A stretch of DNA of 28,182 nucleotides from JADDRA01 sp051005375 (GTDB lineage: Bacteria > Actinomycetota > Acidimicrobiia > Acidimicrobiales > CADCSY01): positions 1 to 28,182 of the forward strand of contig JBPCJK010000211.1 in NCBI GenBank assembly GCA_051005375.1. Direction: 5' to 3'. This document shows, in pieces, positions 6,468-13,257 of this stretch. The notes below the pieces were generated by a model. It searched no databases. It was not told where the DNA came from and saw only the letters and a program-made list of their open reading frames with translations. Made by a program: the position numbers and the translations under genes. Every line of letters starts with the position of its first letter. Position 1 is the first letter of the stretch.

Positions 6468-8057
6468 TCACCGGTGGCGGAGGTGCTCCCTTGGGCGGTC
6501 CGAGTCGACGACGGTCGACTGCAGGCTGGGGCGGTCGACCTTGCCGATCTGGGTCCGGGGGATGGCCAACACCACGCACAGCTCGTCGGGCAGCTTGTGG
6601 CGGGCCAGCGTGGCGCCGAGGAACGAGCGTACCTCGGCCAGGTCCGGTGGGTGGTCGTCGGCGGGCACGATGCACACGCAGGTCGCCTCTCCGAGCACCG
6701 TATCGGGGGTCCCGATTACGGCGGCATCGGCGATGCCCGGATGACGGGTGAGCACGACTTCCACCTCGCCGGGCAACACCTTGAGCCCACCTCGGTTCAC
6801 CACTTGTTTGAGGCGCCCCAGCACGTACAGGCGACCCTTCTCGTCCATGCGACCCAGATCCCCGGTGTGGTACCAACCGTCGGTTGCCACCGGCGGTCGC
6901 CGCCAGTAGCGCACCGGAGCAGCCGCCCGGAAGGCGATCTCGCCCACCACGCCACGCTCGACCTCTACCTTGTCGTCGGGGTCGAGGACGGCCACCGAGC
7001 CCTGCGCCGACGTGCCTTCCGGTCCCTTGAACACCCAGCTGCCGACCGAGCCGGCCACTATCTCGTCCCGGTCGGTCGTCTGGGTGGTGAACCCCTCGCT
7101 ACACCCATAGACGTAGAGCAGGTCGACGCCGAGGCGGTCGTAGACCTGCTCCACCAGAGGGGCGGGGATGTTGGCTGCGGCAGAGATGGCCCAGCGCAGG
7201 CTGGACACGTCATGGCGGTCGTCGTCGAGCTGGTTGACGATCAAGGTGAGGTGGGTGGGCATGCCGGGCAGCACGGTCACCCGCTCCTCGCCGATGAGGC
7301 GCAGCGCCTCCTCGGGCCTGAACCGTTCCATCAGCACCACCCGCCCGCCCCGCAGCAACCCCAGCAACGCCAGTCGCATCCCGAAGACGTGGGAGACGGG
7401 CAGGTAGATGAGGTGTACGTCCTCTGGACCGGGGCGAGAGGCGTCGGTGAAGAACTGCATCTTGGCCCAGCCCACCGGGAGGGTCTCCATGACCGCCTTG
7501 GGCTGGCCGGTGGTCCCCGACGTCATGAAAAGCACGCCGGTGTCCTCAGGCCCTCGCCCCGGGTGGGGGACCGGGCTGGGGTGCCCGACGAGGAGGTCGC
7601 CAAGCTGGAGGTGTCCGAGCTCGTCGCTCTCGGGCGACCAGCGGTGGACGATGAGCCGGGCGCTGGGGCAGGCCCGGCACACGGCGCGCAGGTCGGCGAC
7701 CGGGTCTTCCCGGTCGGCTCGAGGCTGGTAGAGGAGAGCAGCGGCGTCGGTGTAGTCGAGGAGCCACGACAGCTCGTCGCCGGTGAGGTCGTTGTCGGCC
7801 CCGACGTGAACAGCACCACAGGCCCAGGCGGCGTTGATGGCGACGATGTGCTCGGGGCAGTCCGGGAGCTGGCACACGATGCGGTCGCCGGGCTTGATGC
7901 CCAGCTCCACGTAGGCGGCGGCGAGGGCATCGACCTGCCGGCCCAGCTCCCGGTAGGAGGTGGTATCGCCGCAATAGGTGATGGCGGGTCGGTCGGGCCA
8001 TCGTCGGCAGGCGTCGGCGAGGGTCGGGGCGAGTGGTACAGGCGTAACTGGCACCAT
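6468..8057 (-). CDS. AMP-dependent acyl-CoA synthetase/ligase
   Basis: This 529-residue ANL-superfamily enzyme adenylates a carboxylic acid and, in most relatives, transfers it to CoA. The expected motifs are present in order: phosphate loop TSGTTGQPKA (179-188), LPVSHVFG in the aromatic motif region, YGCSEGFTTQ (about 317-326), YHTGDLGRMDEKG with Asp400, GRLKQVVNRGG with Arg415, PGEVE, and RTQIGK with the catalytic Lys506. Length and motifs are normal, unlike the broken ligase at 3911-4702. ATG 8057 is preceded by AGAAGGG; the frame stays open upstream but only as antisense to the PD40 gene. The substrate cannot be read from the sequence; an aryl or medium-chain acid is possible. It is convergent with the glycosyltransferase gene. 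Confidence 0.88.
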   Translation of the reverse strand: MVPVTPVPLAPTLADACRRWPDRPAITYCGDTTSYRELGRQVDALAAAYVELGIKPGDRIVCQLPDCPEHIVAINAAWACGAVHVGADNDLTGDELSWLLDYTDAAALLYQPRADREDPVADLRAVCRACPSARLIVHRWSPESDELGHLQLGDLLVGHPSPVPHPGRGPEDTGVLFMTSGTTGQPKAVMETLPVGWAKMQFFTDASRPGPEDVHLIYLPVSHVFGMRLALLGLLRGGRVVLMERFRPEEALRLIGEERVTVLPGMPTHLTLIVNQLDDDRHDVSSLRWAISAAANIPAPLVEQVYDRLGVDLLYVYGCSEGFTTQTTDRDEIVAGSVGSWVFKGPEGTSAQGSVAVLDPDDKVEVERGVVGEIAFRAAAPVRYWRRPPVATDGWYHTGDLGRMDEKGRLYVLGRLKQVVNRGGLKVLPGEVEVVLTRHPGIADAAVIGTPDTVLGEATCVCIVPADDHPPDLAEVRSFLGATLARHKLPDELCVVLAIPRTQIGKVDRPSLQSTVVDSDRPREHLRHR

Positions 8058-8091
8058 CGGAAGACACCCTTCTAGATGTTGCCCACAGCTA

Positions 8092-8121
8092 TTGCAGAGG
8101 CCCGGCAAGGGATCATAGGGT
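8092..8121 (+). promoter_or_regulatory. Possible promoter of the PD40 protein gene
   Basis: TTGCAG at 8092-8097 and TAGGGT at 8116-8121 are spaced by 18 nt and fit a loose TTGnnn/TAnnnT promoter. It lies in the 126 bp divergent gap between the acyl-CoA synthetase and PD40 genes and would give a leader of about 55 nt. Confidence 0.3.
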
Positions 8122-8183
8122 GCGTCGCCATTCACACCCACCAACCATTCCGAGACGTCCAGAGAGGTGGAAAGGGCAAAGAC

Positions 8184-9155
8184 ATGAGAACGAGACGCAA
8201 AATGGGAGCGCTGGCAGCGCTGGTCCTGGTGATGTCCTTGGCAGTGGAGGCTGCTCCGGCCGGGGCCGTGGTCCCCGGGCCGAACGGTCGGATCGCCTGC
8301 GGGCGACAGGGGCCTGGCGTGGGACGAGGAGGCGACCGCCAGAACATCACCGGCGGGTTCGTCTACACCATGAACCCCGACGGCAGCAACCAAGTCGTCC
8401 TCACACCCGATCCCGACCTCCTCAGCAACGACCCCTCGTGGTCGCCTGACGGCACCAAGATCGCCTACTCCCGGTTCCCCAACCGCACCGAGGCCATGAA
8501 CTTCAACGCCGAGGTGTACGTCATGAACGCCGACGGTAGCAACGACACCCGCCTGACCTTCTCGCCTGGGGAGGACCGGGGCACGAGCTGGTCGCCCGAC
8601 GGGAGCAAGATCGTCTTCCACAGCACCCGCACGGGGAACTTCGATATCTTCACCATGAACGCCGACGGCAGCAACCAGACCAACATCACCAACAGCCCGA
8701 CCTTCGACGCCCAGCCGGCGTGGTCGCCTGACGGCGCCCGGATCGCCTTCAACAGCAGCCGTGACGGCAACTTCGAGCTCTACACCATGGATCCTGACGG
8801 CACTGACGTGTTTCGGGTCACCAACCTTCCGGGGCAGGAAAGCGGGCCCAATTGGTCACCCCGAGGAGACCAGCTTGTCTACCAGAGCCAGGGCGGTGAC
8901 CCCGCGGCTGATCTCGACATCTTCCGAATCCGGGCCAACGGCACGGGGGCGGTCCAGCTCACCAACAACACCGACTTCGACGCCTTCGCCGCCTGGTCAC
9001 CCGATGGCAGGAAGATAGTGTTCTCCAGCTTCCGCGACGGGGACGGTGAGGTCTACACCATGAACGCCCGCGACGGCTCCAACCAGACCCGCATCACCAC
9101 AGAACCTGGTTTCGACCAGCGCTGTGACTGGGGCACCGCGCCGGTCAGCCCCTAG
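8184..9155 (+). CDS. Secreted TolB-like PD40 beta-propeller protein
   Basis: This 323-residue protein starts with a Sec signal peptide (MRTRRK, a hydrophobic core, and AGA near residue 30). The rest is made of about six repeats of some 43 residues, each with a WSPDG[TSAR]KI[AV] turn and a [YF]xMNxDGSNxT[RN][IL]T element, the hallmark of PD40/TolB-type propellers. At least five WSPDG copies and one WSPRG copy are visible. There is no catalytic domain, so it probably binds a protein or glycan outside the cell; the partner is unknown. ATG 8184 follows AAAGGG with a spacing of about 7 nt and begins the signal peptide. A strong hairpin follows the stop. A single Cys pair (GRIACGR near the N-terminus and QRCDW near the end) may close the propeller (inference). 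Confidence 0.85.
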   Translation: MRTRRKMGALAALVLVMSLAVEAAPAGAVVPGPNGRIACGRQGPGVGRGGDRQNITGGFVYTMNPDGSNQVVLTPDPDLLSNDPSWSPDGTKIAYSRFPNRTEAMNFNAEVYVMNADGSNDTRLTFSPGEDRGTSWSPDGSKIVFHSTRTGNFDIFTMNADGSNQTNITNSPTFDAQPAWSPDGARIAFNSSRDGNFELYTMDPDGTDVFRVTNLPGQESGPNWSPRGDQLVYQSQGGDPAADLDIFRIRANGTGAVQLTNNTDFDAFAAWSPDGRKIVFSSFRDGDGEVYTMNARDGSNQTRITTEPGFDQRCDWGTAPVSP

Positions 9156-9191
9156 CGAGCCTCGAGACCGCTTTCGAGGGTCGTCCTCGAT

Positions 9192-9226
9192 CCCTGACCC
9201 TCAGCGGCACCCGCTGAGGGTCAGGG
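9192..9226. terminator. Strong hairpin between convergent genes
   Basis: CCCTGACCCTCAGCG at 9192-9206 pairs perfectly with CGCTGAGGGTCAGGG at 9212-9226 around a 5 nt loop GCACC. It lies 36 bp past the PD40 gene stop and 22 bp from the stop of the convergent ABM gene, so it can serve both directions. It lacks a U-tract, as is common in high-GC actinobacteria. Confidence 0.75.
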
Positions 9227-9248
9227 GCGACGGGAGGTCGGCGACCCG

Positions 9249-9563
9249 TCAGCTACGTACGACGTCGTAGACGGCGGGATGGATGGGGTAGGCCTCGAGC
9301 CAGCCCGACGCCTCGTAGAAGGTGCTGCTCTGCGTGGCGGCCCGGAAGTCGTCGACGCTCTTCCAGCGGGCGATGTTGACGAACCGGAAGTCGGGGTTGG
9401 CGGACACAGCTTCGTGGAGGGTGTTGCCCACGTACCCGGGTTGGGTCTGGAGGTGCTCGTTCGCCCTGTCCCAGGCGTTCAGGAAACGATCCCGGTCCTC
9501 TGCCCTCACCTCGTAGGCGACGATCGCGGTGCACTCCCCGTTCGCCATCTGCCTGTCTGACAT
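9249..9563 (-). CDS. Antibiotic biosynthesis monooxygenase (ABM)-domain protein
   Basis: This 104-residue protein has the dimeric alpha/beta barrel pattern of the ABM family: a first strand TAIVAYEVRAEDRDRFLNAW, a central QPGYVGNTLHEAV, the segment FRFVNIARWKSVDDFRAA with the conserved Trp, and a C-terminal YPIHPAVYDVV. Members include cofactor-free oxygenases and haem-degrading or stress proteins; no specific activity can be assigned. ATG 9563 follows an excellent AAGGAGGT site with 7-8 nt spacing; the frame is open upstream but lacks a better start. It is downstream of the GYD-domain gene on the same strand with a 108 bp gap that holds its own promoter candidate and a hairpin, so the two may be transcribed separately. 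Confidence 0.8.
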   Translation of the reverse strand: MSDRQMANGECTAIVAYEVRAEDRDRFLNAWDRANEHLQTQPGYVGNTLHEAVSANPDFRFVNIARWKSVDDFRAATQSSTFYEASGWLEAYPIHPAVYDVVRS

Positions 9564-9605
9564 CTGCGAAACCTCCTTGTTTCCGGCGAAACTACTGCCA
9601 AGACG

Positions 9606-9635
9606 ATGGTAGGTCGCCTTTGCTGAACGCAACAA
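9606..9635 (-). promoter_or_regulatory. Possible promoter of the ABM protein gene
   Basis: On the minus strand TTGTTG (9635-9630) and TACCAT (9611-9606) are 18 nt apart. The -10 fits TAnnnT. It is located just after the hairpin at 9640-9654 and about 43 nt before the start codon. Confidence 0.35.
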
Positions 9636-9639
9636 GGGC

Positions 9640-9654
9640 GGCCGGCACCCGGCC
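9640..9654 (-). terminator. Short GC hairpin after the GYD gene
   Basis: GGCCGG at 9640-9645 pairs with CCGGCC at 9649-9654 around a 3 nt loop, and on the minus strand the sequence that follows contains a CTTGTT run. It may end transcription of the GYD-domain gene 18 bp upstream. The stem is only 6 bp. Confidence 0.35.
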
Positions 9655-9671
9655 CGCACTGCCGCCGTGGG

Positions 9672-9995
9672 TCATTCGGCGCCGGGATCCTGGCCGAGCT
9701 CCTCGGCCAGGTCCTCGATGAGCTTGTCGGCCTCGCTCTCGGTGAACGCTCGGATGGTCTGGATCTCCAGGCTCCCCGTTAAGCCCATGAGGGCGAACCT
9801 AGCCATGGTCTCGTCGTCGGGAGCATCGACAACGGTGATGATGTCGTAGGCGCTGCCCATCACCAGGTACTGCTGCTTCCAGGTGATGCCCATCGCCTTG
9901 GCGGCTCTCTTTCCCGCCAGTCTCCCGGCGTGGGCACCCTTGATCGAATCGACGCCGGGGGTGACGAACTTCATGAGCATGACGTAGGTGGCCAT
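9672..9995 (-). CDS. GYD-domain protein
   Basis: This 107-residue protein matches the GYD family, small dimeric-barrel proteins of unknown biochemical role. It begins MATYVMLMKFVTPGVDSIK, continues with GITWKQQYLVMGSAYDIITV, where SAYD replaces the name-giving Gly-Tyr-Asp, and then VDAPDDETMARFALM. The C-terminus is helical and acidic. ATG 9995 is preceded by GGAGG with 5 nt spacing. It is divergent from the beta-helix gene and upstream of the ABM gene. The two barrel proteins may serve a related sensing or small-molecule task (inference from proximity only). Confidence 0.82.
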   Translation of the reverse strand: MATYVMLMKFVTPGVDSIKGAHAGRLAGKRAAKAMGITWKQQYLVMGSAYDIITVVDAPDDETMARFALMGLTGSLEIQTIRAFTESEADKLIEDLAEELGQDPGAE

Positions 9996-10156
9996 GGCGG
10001 CCTCCAGTCTCGAGGGAACAGTCGGCCCACCCTACGCCTGCCTCGCCGGCACTGCCGGTGATGGGTGCGGGCAGCACCTTGCACCTTTGCCGCCGGGCCG
10101 GCTCCCGTCCCTCCATGTGCGTCGGAGGAGTATGTTCACTCCGGCATGGAAACTCC

Positions 10157-10163
10157 AAGGAGG
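10157..10163 (+). promoter_or_regulatory. Ribosome binding site that sets the beta-helix gene start
   Basis: AAGGAGG at 10157-10163 is 8 nt from ATG 10172 but only 2 nt from the in-frame ATG 10166. Normal spacing favours ATG 10172. Confidence 0.65.
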
Positions 10164-10171
10164 AGATGACG

Positions 10172-11359
10172 ATGGCAGGTACCGGAGAGATCTACCGAGA
10201 CAGCGACGGCGAGTGGGGGTTCCGCGTCAAGGCCACCGGTGGCAAGGCGGTGGCGACCGACGGCGGCTCGACCTACTCGGCCAAGGACGAGGCGAAGATG
10301 ACCCTTCAGAAGCTGATGCGGGGCGACTACGACGGACCGATCTCGGAGGTCCCGACGCTCACCTGTGGTCAGGAGATCACCCAGGACACCACCCTCGAGG
10401 GTGACCTCGCCTGCGCCATCGGGCCAGCTCTCGTGGTCGTCACCGACGGCGTCACCCTCGACCTGGGTGGCTTCACCGTCTCTGGCGACGCAGACTCGAG
10501 CGGGGGTGGCCCCGGGATCCTCCTGTCGAAGGTCAGTGGTGTCACGATCAGGAAGGGCACCGTGCAGCACTTCGGCGCGGGGATCGTGATCGCCGGCGGC
10601 GGCGGCAACGTCGTACAGAACGTGACCGTCCAGGACAACATCGGCTCGGTGGGAGGGGACTTCGGCGACGGCATCGTCATCGACAGCTCCAGCGAGAACC
10701 GTATCGAGGGCAACACCGTTCGGCGCAACGGTCCCTTCAGCGGCATCTCGATGCTGGGCATGTCGCAGCACAACCAGGTGCTGAACAACGTGGTGACCGA
10801 CAACAACATGAGCCACGTCGGCGATCCCAGCGCCGGGCGTCAGGTCATGGGCGTTCGCATCGAGGGGCCCGAGGCGAACGACAACGCGGTGGATGGCAAC
10901 ACTGTCACCGGGAGCGGCGCTGACGGCATCGTCGTCCTGCCCACCTGCGACCCTTCGTCGGTTCCCGAGTGCGCGGGCAGCCCTCCCAACGAGCGCAACG
11001 AGATCACCAACAACCTGAGCCACCGCAACGGCACGAGTGGATTTGGCAGCGGGATCAGGCTCTTCACGGTAGCCAACCCGGTCGCCCCGGCCCACACAAC
11101 CATCAGGGAGAACGTCGCCGAGGAGAACACCACCCACGGCATCGCCATCGACGCTGTCGGCAACAACAACCCTGGGCCCACCGAGAACCAGATCATCGGC
11201 AATCGAGCCCAGCGCAACGGCGCCTACGACGGCTTCGACGGCAACCTCAACCCGCAGTGCGGGTCCAACCACTGGGAGGGCAACGACTTCGGCACCGTGA
11301 ACCAGCCGTGCGTGTCAGGACCGGTGCCGCCGCCACCGGTGCCCCCGCCAGCCCCGTAA
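10172..11359 (+). CDS. YegP-like domain plus right-handed parallel beta-helix protein
   Basis: This 395-residue protein has two parts. Residues 4-52 (GEIYRDSDGEWGFRVKATGG and following) resemble the DUF1508/YegP domain of small bacterial proteins. Residues from about 62 to 380 are a right-handed beta-helix with repeated N-x-[IV]-x-x-N-x-[VA] rungs (for example NRIEGNTVRRNG, NQVLNNVVTDNN, NAVDGNTVTGSG), as in pectate-lyase-like and NosD-type proteins. Cys residues occur near CGQE, LAC, TCDPSSVPEC and PQC. The tail is Pro-rich (PVPPPPVPPPAP). Beta-helix proteins of this kind are usually exported, yet no signal peptide is present before the YegP-like domain. No catalytic site was recognised. It is convergent with the inhibitor-like gene, with a 29 bp gap. 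Confidence 0.75.
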   Translation: MAGTGEIYRDSDGEWGFRVKATGGKAVATDGGSTYSAKDEAKMTLQKLMRGDYDGPISEVPTLTCGQEITQDTTLEGDLACAIGPALVVVTDGVTLDLGGFTVSGDADSSGGGPGILLSKVSGVTIRKGTVQHFGAGIVIAGGGGNVVQNVTVQDNIGSVGGDFGDGIVIDSSSENRIEGNTVRRNGPFSGISMLGMSQHNQVLNNVVTDNNMSHVGDPSAGRQVMGVRIEGPEANDNAVDGNTVTGSGADGIVVLPTCDPSSVPECAGSPPNERNEITNNLSHRNGTSGFGSGIRLFTVANPVAPAHTTIRENVAEENTTHGIAIDAVGNNNPGPTENQIIGNRAQRNGAYDGFDGNLNPQCGSNHWEGNDFGTVNQPCVSGPVPPPPVPPPAP

Positions 11360-11388
11360 CGTCGTCCGGGGCCGCCTCCCTCAGCGTC

Positions 11389-11625
11389 TCAGCGTGCACG
11401 CTTGCGCGTGTCGGGTACGGCGAAGGTCTGCTCAGGAGCGACGACCCAGTCGGTCAGCGTCTCGGCCACCTCGGTGGGCGGCCGTTCGTCGCACTCGATG
11501 AGCAGCATCCTGGCGGCCGAATCGTCGAGCACGGTGACCCCCCGTAGGCTACGCACCCGTTCGACATCGGCGGCGGGCTTGGGGCCCGACCCCCGGTACC
11601 GAAGGATGAAGCGGCGCCTGTCCAC
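11389..11625 (-). CDS. Stand-alone subtilase propeptide/inhibitor-like protein (I9-like)
   Basis: This 78-residue protein has the strand-helix-strand-strand-helix-strand layout of subtilisin propeptides: RRRFILRYRGSGPKPAADVE, then RVRSLRGVTVLDDSAARMLLI, then WVVAPEQTFAVPDT. The central VTVLDDSAARMLLIE matches the usual propeptide core where a strand is followed by a buried hydrophobic strand. Separate I9-type proteins can act as chaperones or tight inhibitors of subtilases. Here it is the gene after a subtilase on the same strand, 23 nt past its stop, so co-expression is likely. GTG 11625 is the first start after an in-frame TAA; GAGG precedes it by only 3 nt. Inhibition of the neighbouring protease is inferred, not shown. 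Confidence 0.6.
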   Translation of the reverse strand: MDRRRFILRYRGSGPKPAADVERVRSLRGVTVLDDSAARMLLIECDERPPTEVAETLTDWVVAPEQTFAVPDTRKRAR

Positions 11626-11648
11626 TTACCTCATGCTCTTACCGAGGC

Positions 11649-13145
11649 TCAGCAGGGCTGAGGGAGGCCGTGGCCCTCGAAGGGGTCGGGGAAGCCGCGA
11701 TCTCGGGCCGAGGCCGTCAACAGCCCCATGATGTCTTCCGACCGGGCGGCGTCACGGGCAGCCGCCAACAGGTCGGACGACGCCAGCAGTCGCGCCGCCA
11801 CCCCGGTGACGGCGGGACAGGCCATCGACGTGCCGCTGATCTCGGTGTAACTGCCGGGCACGGTCGAGATGATGGCCACGCCTGGGCCGGTGAGGTCCAT
11901 CTGAGGGCCGATGTTGGAGAAGTCGCCGATGTACTCGGCCTCGTCGCTCCCGTAGGGAGGGACGATGGTGTCGACCTCAGCAGCATCGTCGGGGAAGGTC
12001 CCCTTGCGCCCCAGGGCCGAGACGGCCACGGCCATCTCGTCGGATGCCGGGAAGCTGACCGGGCCGCGGCTGTTGTTGCCGGCGGCGATGACACAGAGGC
12101 TGCCGGCGGCCCGAGCGTCTTCCACCGCAGCCGCCAGCACGGGATCTGGAGCCCCACCGCCGAGGCTCATGTTGACCAGATCGCACCCGTCGGCCACGGC
12201 CTGGTCGATGGCCTTGGCGATGGCGAAGCTCGACGCCTGGTTGCTGCCCTGCCCGAAGACCCGATAGGAGCGCAAGGCCACCCCCGGGGCGACGCCCCGC
12301 ACGCCTGTCGGCGGGTGGCCCCGGGCGGCCACGATGCCGGCCACGTGGGTCCCGTGTCCTTCGCCGTTGTCGCCGTAGTCGTTCGGGTCCTCTCCGGCCA
12401 CGGTGTTGGCGCCACCGCTGATGACGAGGTCGGGGTGCTCGGCCACCCCGGTGTCGACCACCGCCACCGTCACGCCCTGTCCGGCGTCATCAGCGACGTT
12501 GCGGTAGTAGTGGCGGAGGCAGTCGACGTAGCTGAGGTCGAGGGGGCGCAGGGCCACCTGCGAGCCGTCGGTGACGGTCATGGCTTCCCGGCGCAGGGTC
12601 CAGTAGGCGTTGACCGGGTACACGTAGAGGCGCTCGAGGGCCACGCTGGCGCTGCCGAGGCGGAGCTCCACGTGTCCCTCGCTGTCGGTGGTGCCCTGAG
12701 CTCCCTTCCCGGCGGCCAGGCTGGTCAGGGCCACCACGATCGCCCCGCTCACCGGGGAGCCATCGGCCTCGGAGACGACCCGCAGGGTGATCGACTGGGT
12801 GGGCAGGGCTTCGTGCCCTTCGGTGGTGAACGGCGTCCGCACATGCCTTCGAGGCGCCACCGCCGGCTGGTAGTACACGACAGGCACCACCCGTACTCCG
12901 GGCTGGAGCGACCGAAGGCTCAGCGCCTCGTGGGGCGTGGCCTCGATCAGCACGGCGCCGTCGTCGCCGATGGCGTCCAGGACCTGGAGCCGCACGGGTC
13001 GCTCGCCTGGGGTGGCAAGCTCCTGGGTGCCGGGTTCGACCGAGCGGAAGAACGTCTGGACGCTCGGTGTCGCCGTGCGACCTGTGGCCCGAAGGCCCCG
13101 GGCAGGGAGCAGGACGTACTGCTGGGTGCTCGTGGCCTGGGCCAT
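11649..13145 (-). CDS. S8 (subtilisin-like) serine peptidase with inserted beta domain
   Basis: This 498-residue protein has the full catalytic set: Asp231 (VAVVDTG), His264 (GEGHGTHVAG), oxyanion Asn357 (AAGNNS) and Ser440 (SGTSMACPAVTG). The N-terminal 95 residues (QYVLLPARGLR to VVPVVYYQPAV) look like a propeptide-type domain. Residues about 117-175 (SITLRVVSEADGSPVSG, GTTDSEGHVELRLG) resemble a carboxypeptidase-regulatory/Ig-like beta sandwich placed before the catalytic domain. There is no signal peptide or membrane segment, so the protease is either cytosolic or exported by an unknown route. ATG 13145 follows AAGGAGGG with short spacing. The I9-like gene follows, and a second subtilase gene starts divergently 111 bp away. 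Confidence 0.85.
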   Translation of the reverse strand: MAQATSTQQYVLLPARGLRATGRTATPSVQTFFRSVEPGTQELATPGERPVRLQVLDAIGDDGAVLIEATPHEALSLRSLQPGVRVVPVVYYQPAVAPRRHVRTPFTTEGHEALPTQSITLRVVSEADGSPVSGAIVVALTSLAAGKGAQGTTDSEGHVELRLGSASVALERLYVYPVNAYWTLRREAMTVTDGSQVALRPLDLSYVDCLRHYYRNVADDAGQGVTVAVVDTGVAEHPDLVISGGANTVAGEDPNDYGDNGEGHGTHVAGIVAARGHPPTGVRGVAPGVALRSYRVFGQGSNQASSFAIAKAIDQAVADGCDLVNMSLGGGAPDPVLAAAVEDARAAGSLCVIAAGNNSRGPVSFPASDEMAVAVSALGRKGTFPDDAAEVDTIVPPYGSDEAEYIGDFSNIGPQMDLTGPGVAIISTVPGSYTEISGTSMACPAVTGVAARLLASSDLLAAARDAARSEDIMGLLTASARDRGFPDPFEGHGLPQPC

Positions 13146-13242
13146 CGGCCCTCCTTCGAGGTTGAGGGGATCAGGTGAGATGTTACTGAACGGCGAACCG
13201 GTCCGGCGACTCGCCCCCCTGCCCCACCTAGCACGTCTTCGA

Positions 13243-13257
13243 TAACGTCGGTACCGG
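13243..13257 (+). promoter_or_regulatory. Putative -10 for leaderless expression of the second subtilase
   Basis: TAACGT at 13243-13248 fits TAnnnT and is followed after 8 nt by GTG 13257. There is no Shine-Dalgarno sequence before the GTG, so leaderless initiation is plausible. No convincing -35 was found. On the opposite strand TAACAT (13185-13180) is a -10 candidate for the divergent subtilase gene. Confidence 0.4.

Noticed and set aside
6354..8075. 573-residue plus-strand open frame
   Set aside because: It is antisense to the acyl-CoA synthetase, whose catalytic motifs are complete; the plus-strand translation is low-complexity Gly/Val/His-rich and matches no fold. Long antisense frames are expected at this GC content.
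11670..13178. 502-residue plus-strand frame opposite the subtilase
   Set aside because: Composition is Gly/His/Val-rich shadow coding; the minus strand has the full Asp/His/Asn/Ser set of a subtilase.
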